From Nitrososphaera sp035547955 (GTDB lineage: Archaea; Thermoproteota; Nitrososphaeria; Nitrososphaerales; Nitrososphaeraceae): a stretch of 5,488 nt of DNA. This document shows, one piece after another, positions 1 to 5,181 of the stretch (position 1 is its first letter; each line of letters starts with the position of its first letter). Where the stretch lies: contig DASZTR010000052.1 in assembly GCA_035547955.1 (NCBI GenBank), positions 1-5,488 on the forward strand, given 5' to 3'. Both the position numbers and the translations under genes were made by a program. Under the pieces are notes generated by a model. It had not been told where the DNA came from, did no database searches, and saw only the letters and a program-made list of their open reading frames with translations.

Positions 1-475
1 CATATGCAAGGCGTACAACTCGAGCCACCTGGAACTGATTGTCAAGTCGATGGGCAAGTACATTGACGACTTTAAGGCCAAGATGATAATAATCGACAGC
101 ATCATCTCGCTCCACAGGGCAGAGTTTGCCGGAAGGGGCACGCTTGCAGACAGGCAGCAGCGCCTAAACGGCCTGATGCACAAGCTGGTCAGGATAGCCG
201 AGATCTACAATGTCGCGGTAATTGTGACGAACCAGGTCCAGTCAACTCCTGACACGTTCTTTGGCGATCCAACCAAGCCTGCAGGCGGAAACGTGATTGG
301 GCATGCCTCGACATACCGTATCTACCTAAGAAAGGCAGGAAACGACAGGGTGGCCAAAATAATCGACAGCCCGTACCACCCCTACTCAGACGTCAGATTC
401 ACCGTGAACGAAAAAGGCATTGACGACACGGACGAGGCTCCAAAAAAGAAGTCCAAAGAAGCTGCTGAAGAATAG
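1..475 (+). CDS. radA: DNA repair and recombination protein RadA, C-terminal part (5' truncated)
   Basis: Archaeal RecA/Rad51-family recombinase, which forms ATP-dependent filaments on single-stranded DNA and catalyses strand exchange. The reading frame is open from base 2 to the TAG at 473-475, so the N-terminal helix-hairpin-helix domain and the Walker A motif lie upstream of the window. The visible part starts with the family stretch CKAYNSSH. It then has the Walker B strand MIIIDS (Asp at 95-97), the RAEFAGRGTLADRQQ segment, the TNQVQ motif leading into loop L2, FFGDPTKPAGGN, and the RIYLRK strand before the end of the core. These match RadA rather than RadB. After the core there is a short charged tail rich in Asp, Glu and Lys. 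The ATG at 50 is internal and is not the start. The gene converges on trpD with a 27-nt gap and no obvious T-rich terminator. Family identity is very secure. Confidence 0.95.
   Translation, partial: ICKAYNSSHLELIVKSMGKYIDDFKAKMIIIDSIISLHRAEFAGRGTLADRQQRLNGLMHKLVRIAEIYNVAVIVTNQVQSTPDTFFGDPTKPAGGNVIGHASTYRIYLRKAGNDRVAKIIDSPYHPYSDVRFTVNEKGIDDTDEAPKKKSKEAAEE
442..447 (-). terminator. possible T-tract terminator for the trpGD unit
   Basis: On the minus strand this is a run of six T about 55 nt past the trpD stop, inside the 3' end of radA. Archaeal termination often uses short oligo-T tracts without a hairpin, so this is a candidate. It is also simply the complement of the Lys codons in the RadA tail, so support is weak. 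Confidence 0.2.
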
Positions 476-502
476 AGACAACAATGACGATGCGATCTTA
501 GG

Positions 503-1606
503 CTAGAGCAGAGACGCCTTCTTCTCTGCCTGCTCCAATGCCTCTTTATTGCCGCATTCAGAGATAATGTGCGCCAGTTTTTCATGTGCCTGACCACTTT
601 TAATTGCGTGCCGGGCAATCTTCACTCCTTCTTTCAGATCACTTGCAACTCTGCCGACTACGAGCGCCGCAGAAGCGTTAAGCACTACAATGTCCTCCTT
701 CTCTTCAGCGGCCTTGCCATATATCGCAGTAAGCGTGCTCTTTATCGAATCGTCCCTCGTAGTAACCTCCAGCCGTTCCGGCCGGGCCACTGACATGCCC
801 ACTGCCTTTGGGCTCAGGCGAAGCCGCTTCACTGTCTGGCCACCATCGTCGTCACCCGTAACCCACAGGATGTCGTTTTCGCACGTATTTGACAGCTCGT
901 CAAAGCCGTCTGCCGCATGTACTATCATAGCTTCAGATATGTAGCCTTGGCAGGCCTGTGCAAGAGTCTCCATGAAAGACGGCTCAAAGACGCCTATGAC
1001 CTGCCCATAGATGTTGGTGCATGGGTTGCTCAGCGGCCCTACCATGTTAAAGACAGTCCTTATCCCCACCGTCTTTCTCGCCTGCGCAGCGTTCTTCATC
1101 GCAGGGTGGAACGTCGGTGCAAACAAAAAGCCAATGCCAGTGTTTTCGATGCATTTTTGCACTTTTGTCGGCGGCGCGTTCAGGTCAAGCCCGATGCTTT
1201 CAAGAAAATCCGCGCTCCCGCATACTCCGGACACGGACCGGTTGCCGTGCTTGGCCACTTTGGCCCCTGCCGCGGCAGCAACGACGGCCGCGGCTGTGCT
1301 GACGTTGAAAGTCCTTATCGAGTCGCCTCCTGTACCGCATGTGTCGATGAGCGGCAGACCTCCTCCAACTGCTGGTGTTATCCTTGTGGCACGTCGCCTA
1401 ACCGACTGGAGGATTGCGCGGAGTTCTGCAGGAGTTTCACCCTTCATGGTAAGCGCCACAAGAAACGACGCAATTGACGCCTCCGAAGCCTCGCCGGACA
1501 ATATAGAGTCAAATGCGCCTGCCATCTCAGCCTCTGAAAGGTCAACCCTTGCAACCAGCTTGCGTATGACTGGCCGCAGGTCTGCGGCTGCATGCGCGAC
1601 CCCCAT
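503..1606 (-). CDS. trpD: anthranilate phosphoribosyltransferase
   Basis: Cytosolic enzyme of tryptophan synthesis that joins anthranilate to PRPP, giving phosphoribosyl-anthranilate and pyrophosphate. The 367 residues cover the whole family length (usually about 340-350). An N-terminal helical domain (about 1-75) carries the ILSGEASEASIASFLVAL stretch. The PRPP site follows as DTCGTGGD (88-95) and NVST (101-104), then KHGNRSVSG (119-127). The anthranilate side has FHPAM (166-170), R177, and RTVFNMVGPLSNP (183-195). The metal-binding loop is DGFDE (233-237), with Phe where Leu is more usual. The ATG at 1606-1604 lies 2 nt past the trpG stop, so translation is probably coupled to trpG; I see no strong ribosome-binding site of its own. 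About eight residues precede the usual family start, so a slightly later start is possible. The gene ends 27 nt from convergent radA, which closes the operon. Confidence 0.96.
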   Translation of the reverse strand: MGVAHAAADLRPVIRKLVARVDLSEAEMAGAFDSILSGEASEASIASFLVALTMKGETPAELRAILQSVRRRATRITPAVGGGLPLIDTCGTGGDSIRTFNVSTAAAVVAAAAGAKVAKHGNRSVSGVCGSADFLESIGLDLNAPPTKVQKCIENTGIGFLFAPTFHPAMKNAAQARKTVGIRTVFNMVGPLSNPCTNIYGQVIGVFEPSFMETLAQACQGYISEAMIVHAADGFDELSNTCENDILWVTGDDDGGQTVKRLRLSPKAVGMSVARPERLEVTTRDDSIKSTLTAIYGKAAEEKEDIVVLNASAALVVGRVASDLKEGVKIARHAIKSGQAHEKLAHIISECGNKEALEQAEKKASLL

Positions 1607-1608
1607 TT

Positions 1609-2280
1609 TTATTTTTCCACCAGCGAGAGAAAGTTGGAGAGAATCTTGCGCCCTTCGCCGGTCAGTATTGACTCGGGGTGAAACTGGACGCCTTCGATTG
1701 GGTACTGCTTATGCCTGATACCCATTATTTCACCATCATCTTTGGCGCGAGCCGTGACTTCAAGGCAGTCCGGGATTGTCTCTTTATCAGCTACAAGGGA
1801 ATGGTATCGGGTCGCCCTGAATGGGTTGCTCACATGCCCAAAGAGCCGGTCGCCACCACCATTGTCGCCGCTGATGCCATATTCTATGGTGCTAGTCTTG
1901 CCGTGTCTGACTTTTTTGGCGTTTATTACCTTGCCGCCAAAGGCATGCACTATGCCCTGATGCCCGAGGCAGACCCCGAGGATCGGGGTCTTGGGTCCAA
2001 GCTGGAGGATTACATCTGTGCAGATGCCAAAGTACTTCTTATCGGCAGGGTGGCCAGGGCCGGGCGAAATGACGATGCCGTCCGGCTTCATCTTTTTTAT
2101 CTGTTCAAGAGTAATCTTGTCGTTTCTGACGACCACAGGGTCGGTGTCCATCTCGCCTAGCAGCTGGGCTATGTTGTATACAAAAGAGTCATAGTTGTCA
2201 ATGACAAGGATTTTCTTTTTTTTCTTTCCACTACCTGTCAAGGGAGGAGACCTAACCTTCGGTGGATGGGGACTGGCCAA
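1609..2280 (-). CDS. trpG: anthranilate synthase glutamine amidotransferase subunit (TrpG/PabA family)
   Basis: Class I glutamine amidotransferase that hydrolyses glutamine and passes ammonia to TrpE (or a PabB-like partner) to make anthranilate from chorismate. The core begins ILVIDNYDSFVYN (24-36), followed by ISPGPGHP (71-78), the nucleophile elbow GVCLGHQ with Cys104, RYHSL (158-162) and QFHPES with His201 and Glu203. The catalytic triad is complete. The start is uncertain. No in-frame ATG precedes the core, and the available starts are TTG at 2280 (used here, 223 residues) or TTG at 2241 (210 residues). The first 23 residues are a Pro/Ser stretch and five lysines encoded partly by an eight-A run, absent from typical family members, which begin right at the core. 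The gene is first in a two-gene unit with trpD. A dual role in p-aminobenzoate synthesis cannot be excluded. Confidence 0.93.
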   Translation of the reverse strand: MASPHPPKVRSPPLTGSGKKKKKILVIDNYDSFVYNIAQLLGEMDTDPVVVRNDKITLEQIKKMKPDGIVISPGPGHPADKKYFGICTDVILQLGPKTPILGVCLGHQGIVHAFGGKVINAKKVRHGKTSTIEYGISGDNGGGDRLFGHVSNPFRATRYHSLVADKETIPDCLEVTARAKDDGEIMGIRHKQYPIEGVQFHPESILTGEGRKILSNFLSLVEK

Positions 2281-2314
2281 TGCGCTGCTGCCAAAAGTGA
2301 CCGCCTCTTTTCAT
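2252..2314 (-). CDS. possible short leader ORF ahead of trpG (20 codons, one Trp)
   Basis: Downstream of the predicted trpG transcript start there is an ATG (2314-2312) preceded 4 nt upstream by GGAG, the best ribosome-binding match in this leader. It opens a 20-codon frame, different from trpG, that reads MKRGGHFWQQRIGQSPSTEG and ends in TAG at 2254-2252. The stop lies 10 nt before the second candidate trpG TTG at 2241. A single Trp codon is too little for classical ribosome-stalling attenuation, and the ORF may be chance. It matters because it overlaps the first candidate trpG start. Confidence 0.2.
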   Translation of the reverse strand: MKRGGHFWQQRIGQSPSTEG

Positions 2315-2344
2315 CTTACTCCACTTGAAAAAGCAGCGCGAGTG

Positions 2345-2352
2345 TATTTAAA
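2345..2352 (-). promoter_or_regulatory. TATA box for the trpG-trpD unit
   Basis: On the minus strand this reads TTTAAATA, close to the archaeal consensus. The predicted transcript start, about 26 nt on, is near 2322. That gives a leader of about 42 nt to the TTG at 2280 or about 81 nt to the TTG at 2241. The core TTTAAA is self-complementary, so the same site could also direct weak transcription toward the GAPDH gene. Confidence 0.55.
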
Positions 2353-2412
2353 TCTAGTGCGCTCTTCTCATGGCCACGCGGATGTGGGGGACTCAAAGGA
2401 AATCCGGGAAGA

Positions 2413-2420
2413 TATATAAT
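2413..2420 (+). promoter_or_regulatory. TATA box for the GAPDH gene
   Basis: TATATAAT preceded by the purine-rich GGGAAG, which could serve as a BRE. The predicted transcript start is near 2442, giving a leader of about 25 nt that contains the ribosome-binding site at 2455-2458. Confidence 0.6.
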
Positions 2421-2454
2421 CCAAGGCTTACAAAAAATCTCGTCCTTAAGAAAA

Positions 2455-2458
2455 AGGA
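2455..2458 (+). promoter_or_regulatory. ribosome-binding site deciding the GAPDH start
   Basis: AGGA lies 8 nt before the GTG at 2467 but 20 nt before the in-frame TTG at 2479. This favours GTG, although the TTG start would give a protein beginning exactly at the usual family N-terminus. Confidence 0.45.
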
Positions 2459-2466
2459 AAGAGAGA

Positions 2467-3522
2467 GTGAATGATGTCTTGGTCAAAGTCTTTATAAACG
2501 GATACGGAAACATCGGCCGGCGCCTCGCAACCGCGCTTTCTGCGGACAAGGAGATCCAGTTTGTCGGTGTAGCCAAATACACAGTAGACGACAAGGTCAA
2601 AGAGGCGCTGGACAACCACTACCGCGTTTTCGTGCCAGAAAACATGTTAGCTACTTTTAAGGAAAAGGGCTACGACGTCACTGGCTCCGTCAAGGACGCG
2701 GTTGCCGCATCGGATCTGGTGGTAGATGCTGCAAAGGAAGGAGGTGGCTTTGAAAATAAAAAGGCGCTGTACGAGCCGATGAAAAAGACCGCGATATTCC
2801 AGGGCGGCGAGGACCGACACGGCGAAATGGCAGTGGCAGACATGATACACAACTCGCGCGTAAATTATTCCAAGGCGCAAGGGCGCACGTACGTCATACA
2901 GGGCAGCTGCAATGTATCGGGGATGGGTAGGATAATGCAGCCGCTCGTCGAAAAATACGGGCCGCAAATAAAGCGTTGGGACGTCTCGCTCATAAGGAGG
3001 TGGGCAGACCTCGAAGACACTAAGCAGGTAAAAGATTCCATAGAGTGGGACAGGAATCCGCACCACCAAGACGATGTTAAGGACTTTATCCCGGACGCCA
3101 ACCTGTACGTCGACGCCTTCAAGGTGCCGTCGAGGATGATGCACTTGCACCACATGACCATACGCTTCGACGGCAAGGCACCAACAAAAGATGAAGTGCT
3201 CGAATGCTACAAAAACGAGTTTGGGGTGGCGATACTGAACTCTGCCAAGGGGACGGGCGACGTCCGCAAAAAAGCGATAGAGCTTGGCTTTACGCACGGC
3301 GACACCAACATGGTCCACGTGCATAGCGACATATTGCGCGTACAGGACGACACGGTAAAACTGGGCTACTCTGACGATCAGACGGGCATGGTGATACCGG
3401 AGAACCACATGCTCATACAGTCGATGGCGATTAAGCGCCCCCGCGAAGAAGCTCTGAAAAGGACCGACACCCTATTCAAGATGAGCAAAAAGCGCAAGAT
3501 CCTTGAAGAGGAGTTCAAATAA
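2467..3522 (+). CDS. gap: type II glyceraldehyde-3-phosphate dehydrogenase (archaeal, phosphorylating)
   Basis: Cytosolic enzyme that interconverts glyceraldehyde-3-phosphate and 1,3-bisphosphoglycerate with NAD(P). In an autotroph with mainly gluconeogenic flux it would probably run in the reductive direction. The N-terminal Rossmann domain shows VFINGYGNIGRR (8-19), the family stretch VVDAAKEGGGFENKK (85-99) and IFQGGE (110-115). The catalytic Cys is Cys148 in GSCNVSGMGR; archaeal type II enzymes usually read SCNTTGL here, so the residues after Cys-Asn are unusual. The catalytic domain continues with LIRRWAD and MHLHHMT, equivalent to the family RRAADP and LMHQHN segments. At 351 residues it is slightly longer than usual (about 335-343), mostly in the Lys/Glu-rich C-terminus. 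The start is GTG at 2467, supported by AGGA 8 nt upstream; TTG at 2479 is the alternative. The gene is divergent from trpG and transcribed alone. Confidence 0.93.
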   Translation: MNDVLVKVFINGYGNIGRRLATALSADKEIQFVGVAKYTVDDKVKEALDNHYRVFVPENMLATFKEKGYDVTGSVKDAVAASDLVVDAAKEGGGFENKKALYEPMKKTAIFQGGEDRHGEMAVADMIHNSRVNYSKAQGRTYVIQGSCNVSGMGRIMQPLVEKYGPQIKRWDVSLIRRWADLEDTKQVKDSIEWDRNPHHQDDVKDFIPDANLYVDAFKVPSRMMHLHHMTIRFDGKAPTKDEVLECYKNEFGVAILNSAKGTGDVRKKAIELGFTHGDTNMVHVHSDILRVQDDTVKLGYSDDQTGMVIPENHMLIQSMAIKRPREEALKRTDTLFKMSKKRKILEEEFK

Positions 3523-3638
3523 TCAGATAAACAAAGAGAAAAAAGAACGCCAAAAGTCGATTCACCGGATCCTGTCTGCTCTAATGCATTTGCAACAAAT
3601 CATAAGCAGTTTGGATAAAAGGTAAAAGCCCTTGTCGG

Positions 3639-3674
3639 CATTGCAATGTCCTGTAAGTCGAAAGCCTCGGCTTA
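3639..3674. repeat. palindrome plus hairpin in the gap after the GAPDH gene
   Basis: CATTGCAATG (3639-3648) is a perfect 10-base palindrome. Just beyond it, TAAGTCG (3654-3660) can pair with CGGCTTA (3668-3674) around a seven-base loop, with one G-U pair if transcribed on the plus strand. There is no T-run after the hairpin, so it is not a typical terminator. Both elements lie at the start of the candidate ORF at 3646, so they could be coding sequence, a regulatory site or chance. Confidence 0.35.
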
Positions 3675-3843
3675 CTCATTCACAATATGGGAGGGCTGGC
3701 CGAACAGCATTTCCAGCTATGACCTACTGCCGTCGCTCTTCCATATTGTTATTATTGTTGTCCTTGTTTGGTCTTTTAATTGCGCAGCTTTGGGTCACGC
3801 GCTTGTGCGCAGAATAGAGCGCCCACGCAAGGAGGCCAATTGA
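3646..3843 (+). CDS. candidate small single-pass membrane protein, antisense to the neighbouring gene's 3' end
   Basis: Unrecognised 65-residue ORF. The N-terminal 27 residues are polar with WEGWP, then SSYDLLPSL leads into one strongly hydrophobic segment (about 32-52, LFHIVIIVVLVWSF). A basic tail RRIERPRK follows, giving a clear positive-inside pattern. GGATAAAAGG near 3612-3621 could be a TATA box about 26 nt before the ATG, which suggests a leaderless transcript. Codons 27 onward (3724-3843) lie exactly antisense, with the same codon boundaries, to the last 40 codons of the membrane protein gene on the other strand. In that phase hydrophobic NTN codons read as polar NAN codons, so either strand can imitate a protein where the other is real. 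The first 78 bases are free of that constraint and still look protein-like. Real but overlapping, or a shadow: about even odds at best. Confidence 0.35.
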   Translation: MSCKSKASAYSFTIWEGWPNSISSYDLLPSLFHIVIIVVLVWSFNCAALGHALVRRIERPRKEAN

Positions 3844-4254
3844 TGCGACGCGCATTGGCAGCTGGTACTGTACAAATAGGCTGGTTGCCGCGGCGCCGGC
3901 GACTCCAAAAGTCGTGGCCATGAAAAAGCCTGCCGACGTGCAGCCGGCGCAGGCGCTCGATATCACTCCGAGCGTAGAACCTGAAAAGAATGATGCGCCC
4001 AATCTCACCGATGATGTCCTAAAGATGTAGACGTTCATACTCACGATGGTCCCAAGCATACATGCAGTTATGGTGGAAAGCACAAATCCAGTCCACCCGC
4101 TTGGAGGTATGTCAAAGACAAGATTTGGCGAAAAGAAGATCAACTCGTCAAAGTTCGCCATCATGACCCAAAAACCCGCCGCAACTGCAAGTGCAAGGAA
4201 GATGTACGCCTTGCTTGAAGAAAGAAACACGAGGGAAAGCGAATTGTTACTCAT
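3724..4254 (-). CDS. unrecognised multi-pass membrane protein with an intramembrane CAGC motif
   Basis: I do not recognise a named family. From the chosen start (176 residues) hydrophobic segments lie at about 16-33, 55-78, 88-104, 109-127 and 136-149, giving four or five membrane helices. The third contains SSACAGCTS (99-107), a Cys-x-x-Cys pair inside or at the edge of the membrane. Such a pair could bind a metal or form a disulfide, but nothing here fixes a function. The frame is open from ATG 4314, but that start has no ribosome-binding site and would add 20 polar residues. ATG 4257 and ATG 4254 are preceded by AGGA 2 and 5 nt upstream respectively, and a TATA box at 4293-4300 fits a start near 4271. 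The C-terminus is a polar tail with five Asn in a row. The hydrophobic body makes a real gene likely; the tail overlaps the candidate ORF on the plus strand. Confidence 0.78.
   Translation of the reverse strand: MSNNSLSLVFLSSSKAYIFLALAVAAGFWVMMANFDELIFFSPNLVFDIPPSGWTGFVLSTITACMLGTIVSMNVYIFRTSSVRLGASFFSGSTLGVISSACAGCTSAGFFMATTFGVAGAAATSLFVQYQLPMRVASIGLLAWALYSAHKRVTQSCAIKRPNKDNNNNNMEERRQ
3745..3762. repeat. trinucleotide tract encoding poly-Asn or a hydrophobic Val/Ile run
   Basis: Six successive triplets of the form RTT/GTC on the plus strand. Read on the minus strand it gives DNNNNN in the tail of the membrane protein; read on the plus strand it gives IVIIVV in the helix of the candidate small protein. 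It could be a slippage-prone microsatellite, or ordinary codon use for a membrane helix on the plus strand. Confidence 0.5.
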
Positions 4255-4292
4255 CATTTTCCTGCGGTTAGGACAACATAGTGCAGCCTGCC

Positions 4293-4300
4293 GCTTAAAA
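4293..4300 (-). promoter_or_regulatory. TATA box for the membrane protein gene
   Basis: On the minus strand this reads TTTTAAGC. A start about 26 nt on would fall near 4271, leaving a leader of about 14-17 nt that carries the AGGA ribosome-binding site before ATG 4257/4254. A weaker alternative, TATTTGAA at 4336-4343 on the same strand, would instead fit a leaderless transcript at ATG 4314. Confidence 0.4.
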
Positions 4301-4335
4301 CCGTTGCTTGTCATTTTTTTCTTAGGGCAGAAGAA

Positions 4336-4343
4336 TTCAAATA
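4336..4343 (+). promoter_or_regulatory. TATA box for the small Cys-rich gene
   Basis: TTCAAATA, with its centre about 26 nt before the ATG at 4366. The spacing implies a leaderless transcript beginning at or next to that ATG, and argues against the in-frame ATG at 4354. Confidence 0.45.
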
Positions 4344-4365
4344 CTGAGTGCGCATGTACGCCCCT

Positions 4366-4521
4366 ATGAAGAAAAAAGCACAGGTGCAGGCACCGCAGGA
4401 AAGAAAAGAGTGTGCCTTGTGCGGCACTATGCTCCCCGTAGGAAGTGAGGTCAGCATCTGCAGCGAGTGCATGAAATGCGCCGATTGCTGTGTCGGTCTT
4501 GAAAGCCTGCGCGACTCGTAG
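4366..4521 (+). CDS. small Cys-rich zinc-ribbon-like protein (51 aa)
   Basis: Short gene of unknown specific function. A basic, Gln/Pro-containing N-terminus (MKKKAQVQAPQERK) precedes ECALCGTMLPVGSEV, then ICSECMKCADCC. The cysteines are C16-x2-C19, a 12-residue spacer, C32-x2-C35, then C38-x2-C41-C42. The first four form a classic zinc-ribbon layout with a CxxCG knuckle; the extra CxxCC could bind a second metal or be redox active. Small proteins of this kind are common in archaea and usually bind nucleic acid or a protein partner, but no role can be assigned. The ATG at 4366 fits the TATA box at 4336-4343 as a leaderless start; ATG 4354 would add MYAP. The gene ends 10 nt from the convergent HTH/CBS gene. 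The regular Cys spacing is strong evidence that the frame is real, whereas the opposite strand gives no recognisable protein. Confidence 0.75.
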   Translation: MKKKAQVQAPQERKECALCGTMLPVGSEVSICSECMKCADCCVGLESLRDS

Positions 4522-4531
4522 TATGGTATTG

Positions 4532-5086
4532 TCACTCTACCATTTTTAGCGTATCAGTTATCGTCACTATGCCGATGACGTTTCCTTTTTCGCTAACGAG
4601 TATGCACTTTGCAAACCGTACAAGTGGTACGAGGGCCTTTGCCGGCGTTGACAAGTCAACTATGGGTGCAGGCGACTCCATCACTTGGTAGACCTTGAGA
4701 TCCTTGAGCTCGCCCTCGTCTTTTTCCACCATTATCTTGGCAAGGCCGTCCTCTGTCAGTATCCCGACTACTTTGGAGCCATCAAGTACAGGTATCTGGC
4801 TGATGGAGTTTCGACGCATCATATCTATCGCCTCATGGAGCTGTTCGTCCCTCTGGACGGATATCAACTTCCTGCTGCAGATATCGCCGGCCTTCATTGA
4901 AGTCTTGCCCTCAAGCGAGCCGAGAGCTTCAAAGATCTTGCGCGCGGTTTCATAGCTGGGCTTGCACCGCCCGGATTCAATCTGGTTTATCATGGAGGTG
5001 CTGACGCCGGTGAGCCCTGCCAACTTGCGCTGCGTTATGCCAAGGCGCATCCTGGCCTGCTTTATGTACTCTAGGCGCGGTAGCAA
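4532..5086 (-). CDS. XRE-family HTH regulator with two C-terminal CBS domains
   Basis: Predicted cytoplasmic DNA-binding regulator (184 residues). Residues about 5-58 form an XRE/Cro-type helix-turn-helix: GITQRKLAGLTGVSTSMINQ, followed by the family signature IESGRCKPS. Two CBS domains follow, at about 64-119 (MKAGDICSRKLISV, ISQIPVLDGSKVVGILTEDGL) and 132-183 (VYQVMESPAPIVDL, KGNVIGIVTITDTL). Paired CBS domains usually bind adenine nucleotides, S-adenosylmethionine or similar ligands, so the protein may couple energy or metabolite state to transcription. The same HTH-plus-CBS layout is known in archaea (predicted regulators of the COG3620 type). The start is TTG at 5086, because the frame holds no ATG or GTG before the HTH and an in-frame stop lies 24 nt upstream. 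The TATA box at 5110-5117 puts transcription within a few bases of that TTG. It is divergent from the aRF1 gene; its target genes are unknown, and autoregulation is only a guess. Confidence 0.9.
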   Translation of the reverse strand: MLPRLEYIKQARMRLGITQRKLAGLTGVSTSMINQIESGRCKPSYETARKIFEALGSLEGKTSMKAGDICSRKLISVQRDEQLHEAIDMMRRNSISQIPVLDGSKVVGILTEDGLAKIMVEKDEGELKDLKVYQVMESPAPIVDLSTPAKALVPLVRFAKCILVSEKGNVIGIVTITDTLKMVE

Positions 5087-5109
5087 ACAATCTGATGTTG
5101 TCTTTTCAA

Positions 5110-5117
5110 CTTATATA
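5110..5117 (-). promoter_or_regulatory. TATA box for the HTH/CBS gene
   Basis: On the minus strand this reads TATATAAG, a near-consensus archaeal TATA box. The expected transcript start is near 5088, only about 2 nt before the TTG start at 5086, so the message is probably leaderless or nearly so. Confidence 0.6.
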
Positions 5118-5138
5118 GTCTTGCAGTTTTTTGCGTAG

Positions 5139-5146
5139 TTTTATAT
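5139..5146 (+). promoter_or_regulatory. TATA box for the aRF1 gene
   Basis: TTTTATAT, with an expected transcript start near 5168 and so a leader of about 13 nt to the ATG at 5182. No ribosome-binding site is visible in that leader. It lies back to back with the HTH/CBS promoter inside a 95-nt divergent region. Confidence 0.55.
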
Positions 5147-5181
5147 TGTGTGCGTGTGGATTTTTCTTGTTACGACTGTTT

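Noticed and set aside
1011..1718. Long plus-strand ORF (235 codons) opposite trpD and the trpG 3' end
   Set aside because: It is antisense to two proteins with complete catalytic motifs, and its translation shows no recognisable domain; high-GC antisense frames often stay open.
1678..2160. Plus-strand ORF of 160 codons opposite trpG
   Set aside because: It is a shadow of trpG, which carries the full Cys-His-Glu triad; no independent motif is present.
2471..2497. ATGATG just after the GAPDH GTG start, opening a nine-codon frame
   Set aside because: It is out of frame with GAPDH and ends at once in TAA; no sign that it is more than chance, although it could lure a start-site predictor.
2647..3408. 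Minus-strand ORF of 253 codons opposite the GAPDH gene
   Set aside because: It is entirely antisense to a secure GAPDH, rich in His, Val, Tyr and Arg as expected from complementing that frame, and has no promoter or ribosome-binding site that I can see.
3523..3645. Possible RNA gene in the gap after the GAPDH gene
   Set aside because: No tRNA cloverleaf, no C/D-box pair and no CRISPR-like repeat could be seen; only an A-rich stretch and a weak 5-bp inverted repeat at 3588-3600.
3632..3817. Plus-strand ORF of 61 codons with a Leu-rich stretch, starting on TTG
   Set aside because: It is out of frame with the better candidate at 3646, starts on TTG without a ribosome-binding site, and its Leu run is the shifted reading of the same trinucleotide tract.
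4311..4535. Minus-strand ORF of 74 codons opposite the small Cys-rich gene
   Set aside because: The plus strand has a regular zinc-ribbon Cys pattern and a correctly spaced TATA box, whereas this frame has no recognisable feature and would overlap the HTH/CBS 3' end.
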